Assembly (NCBI RefSeq): GCF_013373795.3
Contig: NZ_CP088022.1
Span: 310,001-374,000 of the forward strand
From: Bradyrhizobium quebecense
GTDB lineage: Bacteria > Pseudomonadota > Alphaproteobacteria > Rhizobiales > Xanthobacteraceae
Length of the DNA: 64,000 nt
Direction of reading: 5' to 3'
The translations under genes and the position numbers were made by a program. The notes below the pieces were generated by a model. The model was not told where the DNA came from, did not search any database, and saw nothing but the letters and a program-made list of their open reading frames with translations. Below, piece after piece: positions 17,708 to 26,281 of this stretch. The first letter of the stretch is position 1. Every line of letters begins with the position of its first letter.

Positions 17708-18658
17708 ATGAGCACCGCAGAGACCAGTGACGCCGGACCCCGCCTGAAGCCGCTCAACCCGCTGACCTTGCGCGATCTGTCGGCCAAGTTGAACCTTGCC
17801 GGCGCGGTGCGCGCGGCAAGCCATTACGGGATGATCGTTGTGGTCGGCGCGCTGATTTGGCTGGTCTCGTCGCGCTATGGTCTCGTGTGGGCGTTGCCGC
17901 TGATCGCCATCCAGGGCTACTTCGTCGCGTTCCTGTTCATGGTGGTGCACGAGACCGCGCACAAGACGGCGTTCCGCAGCCATGCGCTCAATCTTGTGGT
18001 CGGCAATCTGTCCGCCTTCATGATCGGATTGCCATACCAATATTACTGCCTGTTTCACTGGGACCATCATCGCTACACCCAGGATCCGGAGAAGGACCCG
18101 GAGTTGATCGTCGGCCCCAAGCCCGCGTCGGACACCCAGCTTGCGATCGCCTATTCGGGGCTGTTGCAGGTGCTGGTTCGGATCCGGCTGATGTTCCGGC
18201 ATGCACTCACCGGGAAGGTGACGGTGCCGTGGATTCCGCAGCACAAATGCACCTCGATCGTGCTGGAAGCCAGGCTTTATCTTGCAGGTTACCTGCTGTT
18301 GCTCGTGGCATCGCTCGCGCTGCACAGCGCGATCCTGCTCTGGGTGTGGATCGTGCCGCTGCTCGCCGGTCAGCTCATCCTGCGCCCCTATCTTTACGCC
18401 GAGCACACCGGTTGCGAGCGGACGCGGAGTGCATTCGAGAATACCCGCACCACGATGACAGGCCGGATCATGAAATGGTTCGCCTGGAACATGCCGTATC
18501 ATGTCGAGCACCACGCCTATCCGACGGTGCCGTTCCATGCGTTGCCGAGGCTGAACGCCATGGTCGATGGCCACATCGTGTATCGCGGCAGCAACTACCG
18601 CGCCGTGACGCGCGAGACCTGGGCCTGGTTCCGCCGTCAGCGGCAGCATTCCGCTTGA
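17708..18658 (+). CDS. Membrane fatty acid desaturase
   Basis: The 316-residue integral membrane protein shows the three histidine boxes of the di-iron desaturase/hydroxylase superfamily: HETAH (81-85), HWDHH (117-121) and HVEHH (265-269). There are four or so transmembrane segments between and around them. The last box and its spacing resemble DesA/beta-carotene hydroxylase-type enzymes. It would insert a double bond or hydroxyl into a lipid acyl chain or related terpenoid. AGGTGAG precedes the ATG; it forms an operon with the MetX-like gene, and the convergent TetR gene ends 4 bp beyond. Confidence 0.9.
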   Translation: MSTAETSDAGPRLKPLNPLTLRDLSAKLNLAGAVRAASHYGMIVVVGALIWLVSSRYGLVWALPLIAIQGYFVAFLFMVVHETAHKTAFRSHALNLVVGNLSAFMIGLPYQYYCLFHWDHHRYTQDPEKDPELIVGPKPASDTQLAIAYSGLLQVLVRIRLMFRHALTGKVTVPWIPQHKCTSIVLEARLYLAGYLLLLVASLALHSAILLWVWIVPLLAGQLILRPYLYAEHTGCERTRSAFENTRTTMTGRIMKWFAWNMPYHVEHHAYPTVPFHALPRLNAMVDGHIVYRGSNYRAVTRETWAWFRRQRQHSA

Positions 18659-18661
18659 TAT

Positions 18662-19324
18662 TCACGCCTCGGCGTGCGGCCGCAGCACCAGATTTACGAG
18701 GTTGCGGGCATAGGCCGGCGTCAGCGGCTTGATGCCGAAGACATACCGGTAGAACAGGCTGCCGTAGATCGCGTCATAGATATCGCCGGGTACGCCCGGT
18801 GCGCCGATGCTGCGGTCCTTCTGGCCGGCAGCGATGATTTCCAGCATCCGGCTGCGACGAAGGCCGAGGTAGCGCTCGTAGAACAGTTCGGCCGTGCCGG
18901 TCTGCGAGATGCATTCCGAGATCACCGCGAGCTGCACCCGTCCGAACTCGCCCTGCAACGCCTCGACATACGTCGCGACGTGGCGGCGGATACGGGCGAC
19001 CGGATTGCCCGCTTCAGGCAGCGGCACCGCGCGCGAGGCCTGGTCGAGGAAAGCATCGATCAGTAAGGCCTCGCGCGACGGCCACCATTTGTAGATCGTC
19101 ATCTTCGAGACGTTGGAATGTCTCGCGATCGCGTCGATGGTGGTGGTGGCAAGGCCGGTGGTCGCCATCAGCGTATAGGCGCTGTGCAGGATCGCGGCCG
19201 TGGTCGCGGCGGAGCGTGGCCGGCCGCGCCGCCCCGCTGTCGTATCCTCCATCTCCGCCTTGCTTCCCGCCATGGCCGGGATTCGTCTCCTGCGTGCTTG
19301 AATCATTGCGCTGCCTGCGGACAT
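18662..19324 (-). CDS. TetR-family regulator
   Basis: The 220-residue protein has a TetR helix-turn-helix (about residues 35-80; TTTIDAIARHSNVSKMTIYKWW) and a C-terminal ligand domain of the AefR-like type (GDIYDAIYGSLFYRYVFG). Several in-frame starts exist (19324, 19306, 19273); the helix-turn-helix would be kept in all. It is convergent with the desaturase and is the likely regulator of that operon; matching TGTAC-type palindromes lie upstream of both units. Confidence 0.9.
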   Translation of the reverse strand: MSAGSAMIQARRRRIPAMAGSKAEMEDTTAGRRGRPRSAATTAAILHSAYTLMATTGLATTTIDAIARHSNVSKMTIYKWWPSREALLIDAFLDQASRAVPLPEAGNPVARIRRHVATYVEALQGEFGRVQLAVISECISQTGTAELFYERYLGLRRSRMLEIIAAGQKDRSIGAPGVPGDIYDAIYGSLFYRYVFGIKPLTPAYARNLVNLVLRPHAEA

Positions 19325-19424
19325 AGCATGAAATCGCGCGCTGTTTCAGATCATCGCCGCCGCTGATACTGTACAGCTCGCCAGCGAAGGCTCAGCTCAA
19401 CTGCTCATCGAACAGGAGTATCCC

Positions 19425-20450
19425 GTGAAGGCCGTCTACAGTGATCTGCACCGCAACCATGATCCGCAATTCTTCCTGGTGCGCGGTGTGGTCCAGCGCA
19501 CCACCGAGCAGCCCGAGCGCGCCGACCGCCTGCTGGCGGGCCTGAAGGCCGGCAAGCACACGCTGATCGAGCCGACCAAATTCGGGCAGGGGCCGCGGGC
19601 GCGGGTGCACAGTCCGGAATATCTGAGCTTTCTCGCTGATGCCTGGGACGAATGGTCGGCGCTCGGCAATGCCGGGCCAGAGATGATCGCGAACATGCAT
19701 CCGGTGCGCAACGCCGGCACCTATCCCACCCACATCGTCGGCAAGCTCGGCTGGCATACGGTCGATACCGCGGCCCCGATCGGCCCCGGCACCTGGGCCG
19801 GCGCCTGCGCTTCCAGCGACGTCGCGGTCACCGCGGCGCAGATGGTGCTCGACGGCGAGGACGCCGTCTATGCGCTGTGCCGTCCGCCCGGTCACCACGC
19901 CTATCGCGATCTCGCCGGCGGCTTCTGCTTCCTCAACAACAGCGCAATCGCGGCCGAGCACCTGCGCCAGCAGCACGAGCGCGTCGCGATTCTCGATGTC
20001 GACGTGCATCACGGCAACGGCACGCAGGGCATCTTCTACGAGCGGCCGGACGTCTTCACCGTCTCGATCCACGCCGATCCGTCGTTCTTCTACCCGTTCG
20101 TCTGGGGCTATGCGCATGAGCGCGGCGCCGGGCCCGGCCTTGGCACGAATCTCAACATTCCCCTCGCCAAGGGCACCGGCGACGACGACTACATCAGGGC
20201 GCTGGCGACGGCGGAGAAGGCGATCCGGTCCTTCGCGCCGACCGCGCTCGTGGTCGCACTCGGGCTCGACGCCTCCGAGAAGGACCCGCTCGCGGGCCTC
20301 GCCGTCACCACCGACGGCTTCCGCCGGATCGGCGAAGCGCTCGCCCGGTTCGGCCTGCCGACCGTGCTGGTGCAGGAGGGCGGCTATCTCTCCGACATCC
20401 TCGGTGCCAATCTGACGGCGGTGCTCGGCGGATTCGAAGCCGCACGCTAG
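19425..20450 (+). CDS. Acetylpolyamine amidohydrolase (histone-deacetylase family)
   Basis: The 341-residue protein has the zinc deacetylase signature: RPPGHHA (His158, His159), DVDVHHGNG (zinc ligands Asp193 and His195) and GLDASEKDP (Asp282), plus the catalytic Tyr in QEGGYLSD. Residue spacing and length match the acetylpolyamine amidohydrolase AphA of Mycoplana, which removes acetyl groups from acetylated putrescine, cadaverine and spermidine. It has no signal peptide, so it is cytoplasmic. It stands alone between the TetR gene and the sugar oxidation operon. Confidence 0.9.
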   Translation: MKAVYSDLHRNHDPQFFLVRGVVQRTTEQPERADRLLAGLKAGKHTLIEPTKFGQGPRARVHSPEYLSFLADAWDEWSALGNAGPEMIANMHPVRNAGTYPTHIVGKLGWHTVDTAAPIGPGTWAGACASSDVAVTAAQMVLDGEDAVYALCRPPGHHAYRDLAGGFCFLNNSAIAAEHLRQQHERVAILDVDVHHGNGTQGIFYERPDVFTVSIHADPSFFYPFVWGYAHERGAGPGLGTNLNIPLAKGTGDDDYIRALATAEKAIRSFAPTALVVALGLDASEKDPLAGLAVTTDGFRRIGEALARFGLPTVLVQEGGYLSDILGANLTAVLGGFEAAR

Positions 20451-20685
20451 CGCGGTTTCGAATGGAGCGGTGACCGGTTCGCGTGAAGAACCCGTCAAAA
20501 CAACAGTCTGGAGCATCGGTTGTGATGGATCAGGACCGCAGCCCCCGCCGTGCGCCGTACAACAAAGCGTCGTGGAGCGGCGTGTTTGCAACCAAAGCCG
20601 GATCATGCCGTTGGTATCCGGCGCTGGCCTATGACCTTGCCTGGCGGCATCGGCCGTCCGGGCGGGCAGCAACGCGAGGACGGCC

Positions 20686-21615
20686 ATGAGCCATCTGCTT
20701 CGCATCGCCATCGTCGGTTTCGGGGAGATCGCGTGCCGGCAGCACGTGCCTGCGATCGCGAAGACATCAGGCGCTGCACTCGTCGCGGTGGCCGATCCGG
20801 CCAAGACCCCATCCGGCCTGCCGCATTTCCGCGATTTGCAGGAGTTGTTGCGCGACGGGCCGGAGATCGATGCGGTTGCGCTGTGCACGCCGCCGCAGGC
20901 GCGTCACGCGCAGGCCGCCGCGGCGCTCGCCGCCGGCAAGCATGTCCTGTTGGAGAAGCCGCCGGGCGCCACGTTAGGCGAGCTCACGCCGTTGATCGCG
21001 GCCGCGGGCGAGGCGGACCGGACATTGTTTGCGGCATGGCACTCGCGCTACGCACCCGCGGTTGGACCGGCGCGGCAATTGCTCGCCGGACGCACGATCA
21101 ACAAGGTGACGATCATCTGGAAGGAAGACGTCCGCGTCTGGCATCCAGGCCAGGCCTGGATCTTCGAGGCGGGCGGCTTCGGTGTGTTCGATCCCGGCAT
21201 CAATGCACTGTCGATCCTGACCGAGATCCTGCCGCGTCCAGTCTTTGTCAGGAGCGCGATGTTGGACGTTCCTTCCAACCGGGAGGCGCCGATTGCCGCG
21301 GCAATCGAGCTGTCCGATGAGAACGGCCTGCCGATCCACGCCGAGTTCGATTTTCGCCAGACCGGGCCGCCGAGCTGGGACATCCTGTGCGAGACCGAGG
21401 CCGGGCCTGTGACGCTGTCGAAAGGCGGACGGCGGCTGCGCGACGGCAGCAGGTTGCTGGTTGATGCCACGGATGAGGAATATCCCGCGCTGTACCGCCG
21501 CTTCGTCGCGCTGACGTCGGACGGAAAGTCCGAGGTCGACCTCGCGCCCTTGCGGCTGGTCGCCGATAGCTACATGCTGGGGCGACGGCGCTCTGTCGAG
21601 GCGTTCGGGGACTGA
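20686..21615 (+). CDS. Aldose 1-dehydrogenase (L-arabinose or D-galactose), Gfo/Idh/MocA family
   Basis: The 309-residue protein has an N-terminal Rossmann motif (VGFGEIACRQH), the family motif LLEKPPGATLGEL at about 90-102, and a C-terminal alpha/beta domain. Length and motifs resemble L-arabinose 1-dehydrogenase of Azospirillum and D-galactose 1-dehydrogenase of Pseudomonas. It would oxidise the pyranose to a lactone with NAD(P). An aldose epimerase and a lactonase follow immediately, which supports an oxidative non-phosphorylating route. The sugar cannot be fixed from sequence. Confidence 0.87.
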   Translation: MSHLLRIAIVGFGEIACRQHVPAIAKTSGAALVAVADPAKTPSGLPHFRDLQELLRDGPEIDAVALCTPPQARHAQAAAALAAGKHVLLEKPPGATLGELTPLIAAAGEADRTLFAAWHSRYAPAVGPARQLLAGRTINKVTIIWKEDVRVWHPGQAWIFEAGGFGVFDPGINALSILTEILPRPVFVRSAMLDVPSNREAPIAAAIELSDENGLPIHAEFDFRQTGPPSWDILCETEAGPVTLSKGGRRLRDGSRLLVDATDEEYPALYRRFVALTSDGKSEVDLAPLRLVADSYMLGRRRSVEAFGD

Positions 21616-21617
21616 CA

Positions 21618-22688
21618 ATGACATCAGCCAGCATTGCTCGCGCGCCCTTCGGCAAATTGCCCGACGGCACCGTGGTCGAGCGCGTGACGCTGCGCGGCGC
21701 GCACGGCTTCGAGGCCAGCATCCTTCCCTTCGGCGCCACGCTGCAAACGCTGCTCGCGCCCGATCGCGGCGGCCATTGCGACGATGTCGTGCTGGGCCAC
21801 GACGCGTTCGACGGCTATCTCGCGCAGCGCAAATTCTTCGGCGCGACCATCGGGCGCTACGCCAACCGGATCGCCGGCGCGCGTTTCGCGCTCGATGGCG
21901 AGACGGTGAAACTCGACGCCAACAACGGCCTCAACGCGCTGCATGGTGGCCTGCAGGGCTTTGATCGGAAACTGTGGCGGATCGCCGAACTATCCGATGA
22001 ACCGGGGCCGGCGGTGGTGCTGGAGCGCGAAAGCCCGCATGGCGAAGAGGGCTATCCGGGCAATCTTCAGACCCGCGTGACCTATCGCGTGCGCGACCCG
22101 ATGGAACTCGCGGTCACCTTTGAGGCGACCACCGACCGGCCGACATACGTCAACCTCACCAATCACAGCTTCTTCAATCTCGACGGCGCACGCTCGGGCA
22201 CGCAGATCCTTGATCATCGGCTGACGATCGCCTCAGACCATTTCCTCGCGGTGGACGCCACCGCGATTCCGTTGCCGGGCCCGCCGCAGCCGGTTGACGG
22301 CACGCCGTTCGACTTCCGCAAGCCCACCGCGATCGGCGCGCGGATCAGGATGAACGACGAGCAGCTGCGGCTCGGGCGCGGCTACGACCACAACTTCTGT
22401 CTGGCCTCGGGGACAGGCCTTCGCCTCGCCGCGCGCCTCGAGGCGCCGCACAGCGGCCGCGTGATGGAGCTGTTCACCGATCAGCCGGGGTTGCAGTTCT
22501 ATTCCGGCAATTTCCTCGATGGCTCGAGCGCCGGCAAGGGTGATCGGCTGTATCGCCAATCCGATGCGCTATGTCTCGAGCCGCACGCCTGGCCGGATAC
22601 GCCGAACCGGCCCGACTTCCCGTCGGCGCGGCTCGATCCCGGGCAGATCTATCGACGCACCGCAATTTATCGATTCTCGACCATGTGA
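21618..22688 (+). CDS. Aldose 1-epimerase
   Basis: The 356-residue protein is a GalM-type mutarotase: GRYANRIAGARF near residue 75, NALHGG, TNHSFFNLDG near 177 with the catalytic histidine, and PGLQFYSGNFLDG near 290 with the late glutamate region downstream. It equilibrates alpha and beta anomers of an aldose, supplying the anomer needed by the dehydrogenase encoded 2 bp upstream. It ends 8 bp before the lactonase gene. The only oddity is its place in an oxidative rather than a Leloir cluster. Confidence 0.9.
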   Translation: MTSASIARAPFGKLPDGTVVERVTLRGAHGFEASILPFGATLQTLLAPDRGGHCDDVVLGHDAFDGYLAQRKFFGATIGRYANRIAGARFALDGETVKLDANNGLNALHGGLQGFDRKLWRIAELSDEPGPAVVLERESPHGEEGYPGNLQTRVTYRVRDPMELAVTFEATTDRPTYVNLTNHSFFNLDGARSGTQILDHRLTIASDHFLAVDATAIPLPGPPQPVDGTPFDFRKPTAIGARIRMNDEQLRLGRGYDHNFCLASGTGLRLAARLEAPHSGRVMELFTDQPGLQFYSGNFLDGSSAGKGDRLYRQSDALCLEPHAWPDTPNRPDFPSARLDPGQIYRRTAIYRFSTM

Positions 22689-22696
22689 GTGACGCC

Positions 22697-23602
22697 ATGA
22701 CCGACCGTGCCGCCGAGCCGCTGATCGAACAGGTGCCGACATCCGTGCTGTCCACCAAGCGCTGTCATCTCGGCGAGGGCCCGACCTATGACGCGGCGAC
22801 CGACACCGCCTGGTGGTTCGACATCCGCGAGCGTCGCCTGTTCGAGCATCGTTTTGCAAGCGGCCGCACCGTCATTCACGAGCTGCCGAGAATGGCGAGT
22901 GCGCTGGCGCGGATCGATGGCGAACGGCAGCTGATCCTCACTGAGGATGGGCTTTACGTCCGGCAGGTCGCCAGCGGTCGCATGGAGCTGTTCGTCGCAC
23001 TCGAAGCCGACAATCCCGTGACGCGCTCCAATGATGCGCGCGTGCATCCGTCGGGCACCTTTTGGCTCGGCACCATGGGGCGCCAGGCCGAGCACGGCGC
23101 CGGCGCGATCTACGCGCTGCATCACGGCCGTATCACGCGGCTCTATCCCGGGATCACGATCCCCAATGCGATCTGTTTTTCGCCCGCAGGCGACGCCGGC
23201 TATTTCGCCGATACCGCGACCAATGTGCTGCATCGCGTGCCGCTCGATCCATCGACGGGATTGCCGACCGGCGAGCCCATCGACTTGATCAGGCATCAAG
23301 GCACCGGCGGGCTCGATGGCGCGATCGTCGATGCCGATGGGATGATCTGGAACGCGCGCTGGGGCGGCGGCTGCGTCGATGTCTACGATCCCGCCGGCCG
23401 GCACCTGCGCTCGCTGAAGGTGCCGGCGAGTCAATCGAGCTGCCCGGCCTTTGTCGGCCGCGATTTTTCGCGCGTGCTCGTTACGTCAGCCTGGCAAGAC
23501 ATGGACGAGGCCCAGCGCGAGGCCGATCCCGGCCACGGCCAAACCTTTCTGCTCGATGCAGCGGCACGCGGCCGTGCCGAGCCTGACGTCAAACTGTCCT
23601 GA
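22697..23602 (+). CDS. SMP-30/gluconolactonase-family sugar lactonase
   Basis: The 301-residue beta-propeller protein carries the metal ligand positions of the family: Glu in HLGEGPTYD (about 25), Asn-Asp in RSNDARVHPSGTFWLGTMG (about 110) and Asp in GGLDGAIVDADGMIW (about 210). It would open the aldono-lactone made by the dehydrogenase at 20686. I chose ATG 22697 (8 bp after the epimerase stop); the longer open frame upstream overlaps the epimerase and is not coding. The next step, aldonate dehydratase, is not in the window. Confidence 0.9.
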   Translation: MTDRAAEPLIEQVPTSVLSTKRCHLGEGPTYDAATDTAWWFDIRERRLFEHRFASGRTVIHELPRMASALARIDGERQLILTEDGLYVRQVASGRMELFVALEADNPVTRSNDARVHPSGTFWLGTMGRQAEHGAGAIYALHHGRITRLYPGITIPNAICFSPAGDAGYFADTATNVLHRVPLDPSTGLPTGEPIDLIRHQGTGGLDGAIVDADGMIWNARWGGGCVDVYDPAGRHLRSLKVPASQSSCPAFVGRDFSRVLVTSAWQDMDEAQREADPGHGQTFLLDAAARGRAEPDVKLS

Positions 23603-23638
23603 ATGCGGGCCTGCCGCCGCCTTGTTGACGCGACCTGA

Positions 23639-23662
23639 ATATTTGGACGATAGTACAAATAT
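23639..23662. promoter_or_regulatory. ATATTTG-N10-CAAATAT inverted repeat at the TetR start
   Basis: A perfect 7-bp-arm inverted repeat (23639-23645 and 23656-23662) overlaps the start codon of the TetR gene at 23661, with a TTGACG element 14 bp upstream. This is a plausible autoregulatory operator. Confidence 0.5.
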
Positions 23663-24383
23663 GGTCCGCAAACCTGCCAAGTCCGGCATGAAGGCCGACG
23701 CCAAGGCCGCCAGCACCCGCAAGCCGAACATGCGCGAGGCGATCCTCGCCGCGGCGGAGGAACTGTTCTCGACCTACGGCTTCAACGCCGTCTCGGTACG
23801 CGACATCGCGCAGGCGGCCGGCGCCAATCCCGGTAGCGTGACCTATCACTTCAAGACCAAGGACGGCCTGCTGCTGGAGATCTATCGTCGGCATTGCGGC
23901 CCGATGAATCGGCGGCGCTCGGAGCTCCTGGCGGCGGCGCGGCGGGTGCGCGACCTGCAGGACCGGCTGGAGGCGATCGTGCGCGCCTATGTGCTGCCGG
24001 CCTTCACTTCGGGCAGCGATCTTGCCGGTGGCGGAACGCGGTTCACGCGGTTGCGCGCGATCATGTCGGCCGAGGGCAACGAGGTCGTGCGCAAGATTAT
24101 CGCGCAGACCTTCGACGACACCAGCCACGCCTTCATCGACGCGATCCATGAAAGCCTGCCGCATATTCCGCGCACCGATCTGGTCTGGCGCGGCCACTTC
24201 CTGCTCGGCGCGCTCTACTACACGCTGGTGACGCCGGAGCGCGTCTCGCGCCTGTCGCGCGGCAGCGCCGACGGCACCGATGCCGGCCATGCCATCGAGC
24301 AGCTGGTGCGCGCGACCGTTGCCGCGATGCAGGCCGCGCCGCTCGATCAACCGACGCTCGTGCCGCGCAAGGCTCTGACCTGA
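23661..24383 (+). CDS. TetR-family regulator (CerR-type C-terminal domain)
   Basis: The 240-residue protein has a basic N terminus, a TetR helix-turn-helix (about 30-75; SVRDIAQAAGANPGSVTYHFKTKDGLLLEIY) and an all-helical ligand domain. I chose ATG 23661; the in-frame extension upstream overlaps the lactonase gene. It lies 19 bp before the dihydroxyphthalate-decarboxylase-like gene, so it is probably the first gene of, and local regulator for, 24403-27064. A 7-bp-arm inverted repeat sits on its own start codon. Confidence 0.9.
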   Translation: MVRKPAKSGMKADAKAASTRKPNMREAILAAAEELFSTYGFNAVSVRDIAQAAGANPGSVTYHFKTKDGLLLEIYRRHCGPMNRRRSELLAAARRVRDLQDRLEAIVRAYVLPAFTSGSDLAGGGTRFTRLRAIMSAEGNEVVRKIIAQTFDDTSHAFIDAIHESLPHIPRTDLVWRGHFLLGALYYTLVTPERVSRLSRGSADGTDAGHAIEQLVRATVAAMQAAPLDQPTLVPRKALT

Positions 24384-24402
24384 CCCCGCGGAGTTCGTCG
24401 CC

Positions 24403-25272
24403 ATGGAGAAACTTCGGCTGCGTACGGTGCTTGGCAATCAGCCGCATGTCCAGGCGGTGAAGAGCGGCGAGCTGCGCTCGGAGCTGTTCGATCTCGACTT
24501 CACCGCGTTCACGCCGACCAACGCCGCGTTCAAGCCGATGGTGCGCGAGCGGGCGTTCGATGTTTGCGAGATGGCGATCGTGACCTATCTGATGGCGAGG
24601 GCGCATGGCAAGCCGCTGGTGCTATTGCCGGCTGCGATGGTCGGCCGCTTCCAGCATGGCCATGCGCTTTATCGCGCCGACCGCGGCACGCTGATGCCCG
24701 CCGATCTCGAAGGCAAGCGGGTCGGCATCCGCTCGTTCACCACCACGACCGGCGCATGGATGCGCGGCATCCTTGCCAACGATCATGGCGTGAACCTCGA
24801 CCGCATCAACTGGGTCACGTTCGAGGACCCGCATGTCGCCGAATATATCGACAGCACCGAACGTGCCCCGAAGGGCAGGGCCATCCTCCAGATGCTGAAG
24901 GACGGCGAACTCGATGCGGTGCTGGGTGAGACCTCGAGCGATCCGGCGCTCAAGCCGCTCTTCGCCGATCCGGCCGCAGAGGCGGCGCGGTGGTACGCGC
25001 GGCATGGCGTCGTGCCGGTCAATCATCTGGTGGTGGTGACGCAGCAGCTTGCGACATCGCGCCCGGACGTGGTGCGGGGCCTATACGAACTCCTCAAGCG
25101 CGCCAAGGCGAACGCCGGTCCGCCTGATGTGCCGGACCTGCTGCCGTTCGGCGTCGAGGCCAACCGCAAGCCGCTCGAATTGATGATCGACTATTGCGTC
25201 CAGCAGGCGTTGATCCCCCGGCGCGTCACGGTCGACGAGCTGTTCGACGACACAACACGGGACCTGAACTGA
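24403..25272 (+). CDS. 4,5-dihydroxyphthalate decarboxylase-like / binding-protein-fold protein
   Basis: The 289-residue protein lacks a signal peptide but has the periplasmic-binding-protein-like fold shared with 4,5-dihydroxyphthalate decarboxylases (RAFDVCEMAIVTYLMARAHGKPLVLLPA, YRADRG, LEGKRVGIRSFTTTTGAWMRGIL). Known members decarboxylate hydroxylated phthalates. Without a signal peptide or ABC genes nearby, a cytoplasmic enzyme is more likely than a transporter subunit. It overlaps the next gene by one base (TGATG). The substrate is unknown; the neighbours are an NAD-binding oxidoreductase and an SDR. Confidence 0.78.
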   Translation: MEKLRLRTVLGNQPHVQAVKSGELRSELFDLDFTAFTPTNAAFKPMVRERAFDVCEMAIVTYLMARAHGKPLVLLPAAMVGRFQHGHALYRADRGTLMPADLEGKRVGIRSFTTTTGAWMRGILANDHGVNLDRINWVTFEDPHVAEYIDSTERAPKGRAILQMLKDGELDAVLGETSSDPALKPLFADPAAEAARWYARHGVVPVNHLVVVTQQLATSRPDVVRGLYELLKRAKANAGPPDVPDLLPFGVEANRKPLELMIDYCVQQALIPRRVTVDELFDDTTRDLN

Positions 25273-26195
25273 TGACGATCTCCAGCGATCCGCGGCAGTG
25301 GCAGATCGGCATGCTCGGCTATGGCGAGGTCGGACGCATCCTCGCCGAAGATCTGCGCAAGCAGGGTGTCAGGGTCGCTGCCTACGACATCAAGCTCGAC
25401 CGCGCGGAGGGCGCGCCGCTGCGTGCGCACGCGGCAGCGATCGGTGTCGCGCTCGCGCAGTCCCACGCCGATCTCGCAGCGCGGGCCGATTTCATCATCT
25501 CGGCGGTGACGGCGAGCCAGGCGGTGCCGGTGGCCGAGGCCTGCGCGCCCGCGCTCCGGAACGGCGCCTGGTTTCTCGATTTCAATTCGGCCTCGCCCGG
25601 CGCCAAGCAGCGCGCGGCGGCCCACATCGATGGCGCCGGCGGCCGTTATGTCGAGGGCGCGGTGATGACCTCGCTGCCGCCCTACCGGATCAAGGTGCCG
25701 CTGCTGCTCGGCGGCGAAGGCGCGCGGGAACTGGCGCCGCTCTTGGTCGCGCTTGGCTTCGCTGCGAAGGTCGCAAGCGACGAGCTTGGCGTGTCCTCCG
25801 CGGTCAAGATGTGCCGCAGCATCATGATCAAGGGCCTGGAAGCCATGGTGATCGAGAGCTTTACCACCGCACGCGCCTACGGCGTCGAGGATGCGGTGCT
25901 CGCCTCGCTCAAGGAGACCTTTCCGGGCATCGATTGGGAGAAGCAGGGCGCCTATTTCTTCCAGCGGGTGATCGAGCATGGCCGGCGGCGTGCCGAGGAG
26001 GTGCGCGAGGTGGCGGAGACCGTGCGCGAGGCCGGGCTAACGCCATGGTCCGCGTCCGGCACCGCCGAGCGGCAGGGCTGGATCGCCGATCTTGCCGATG
26101 ACGGCGTGTTCGGGCCCAAGGGAACGCCGGAATTCGCCCGCAGCGCCGATTGGCGCACCGAGGCCGACCGGATTCTCGCGCGCATCAGGTCCTGA
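25272..26195 (+). CDS. NAD(P)-dependent oxidoreductase, 6-phosphogluconate-dehydrogenase-like with DUF1932
   Basis: The 307-residue protein has an N-terminal Rossmann motif (MLGYGEVGRILAEDL) and the FNSASPGAKQ loop. A C-terminal all-helical domain with SSAVKMCRSIMIKGLEAMVIES resembles DUF1932. Such proteins are beta-hydroxyacid dehydrogenase relatives; some act in catabolism of phenolic or sugar acids. The ATG overlaps the preceding stop, so it is coupled to the decarboxylase-like gene. The frame seen upstream of 25272 is a shadow of that gene. Confidence 0.82.
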   Translation: MTISSDPRQWQIGMLGYGEVGRILAEDLRKQGVRVAAYDIKLDRAEGAPLRAHAAAIGVALAQSHADLAARADFIISAVTASQAVPVAEACAPALRNGAWFLDFNSASPGAKQRAAAHIDGAGGRYVEGAVMTSLPPYRIKVPLLLGGEGARELAPLLVALGFAAKVASDELGVSSAVKMCRSIMIKGLEAMVIESFTTARAYGVEDAVLASLKETFPGIDWEKQGAYFFQRVIEHGRRRAEEVREVAETVREAGLTPWSASGTAERQGWIADLADDGVFGPKGTPEFARSADWRTEADRILARIRS

Positions 26196-26281
26196 CCTCT
26201 CGCGCGGAGAATCCGCCGCGTTCCCTGCCGACGCGCAATGCGCTATTGCTCTGCGAACAGTTTTGTTCTGGAGGCACTCCC

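Noticed and set aside
19425..20450. A chromatin-type histone deacetylase
   Set aside because: The residue spacing and length fit bacterial acetylpolyamine amidohydrolases; no bacterial histone target is implied.
20483..20689. 68-residue plus frame before the sugar dehydrogenase
   Set aside because: No convincing ribosome site and no recognisable composition; the frame overlaps the dehydrogenase start.
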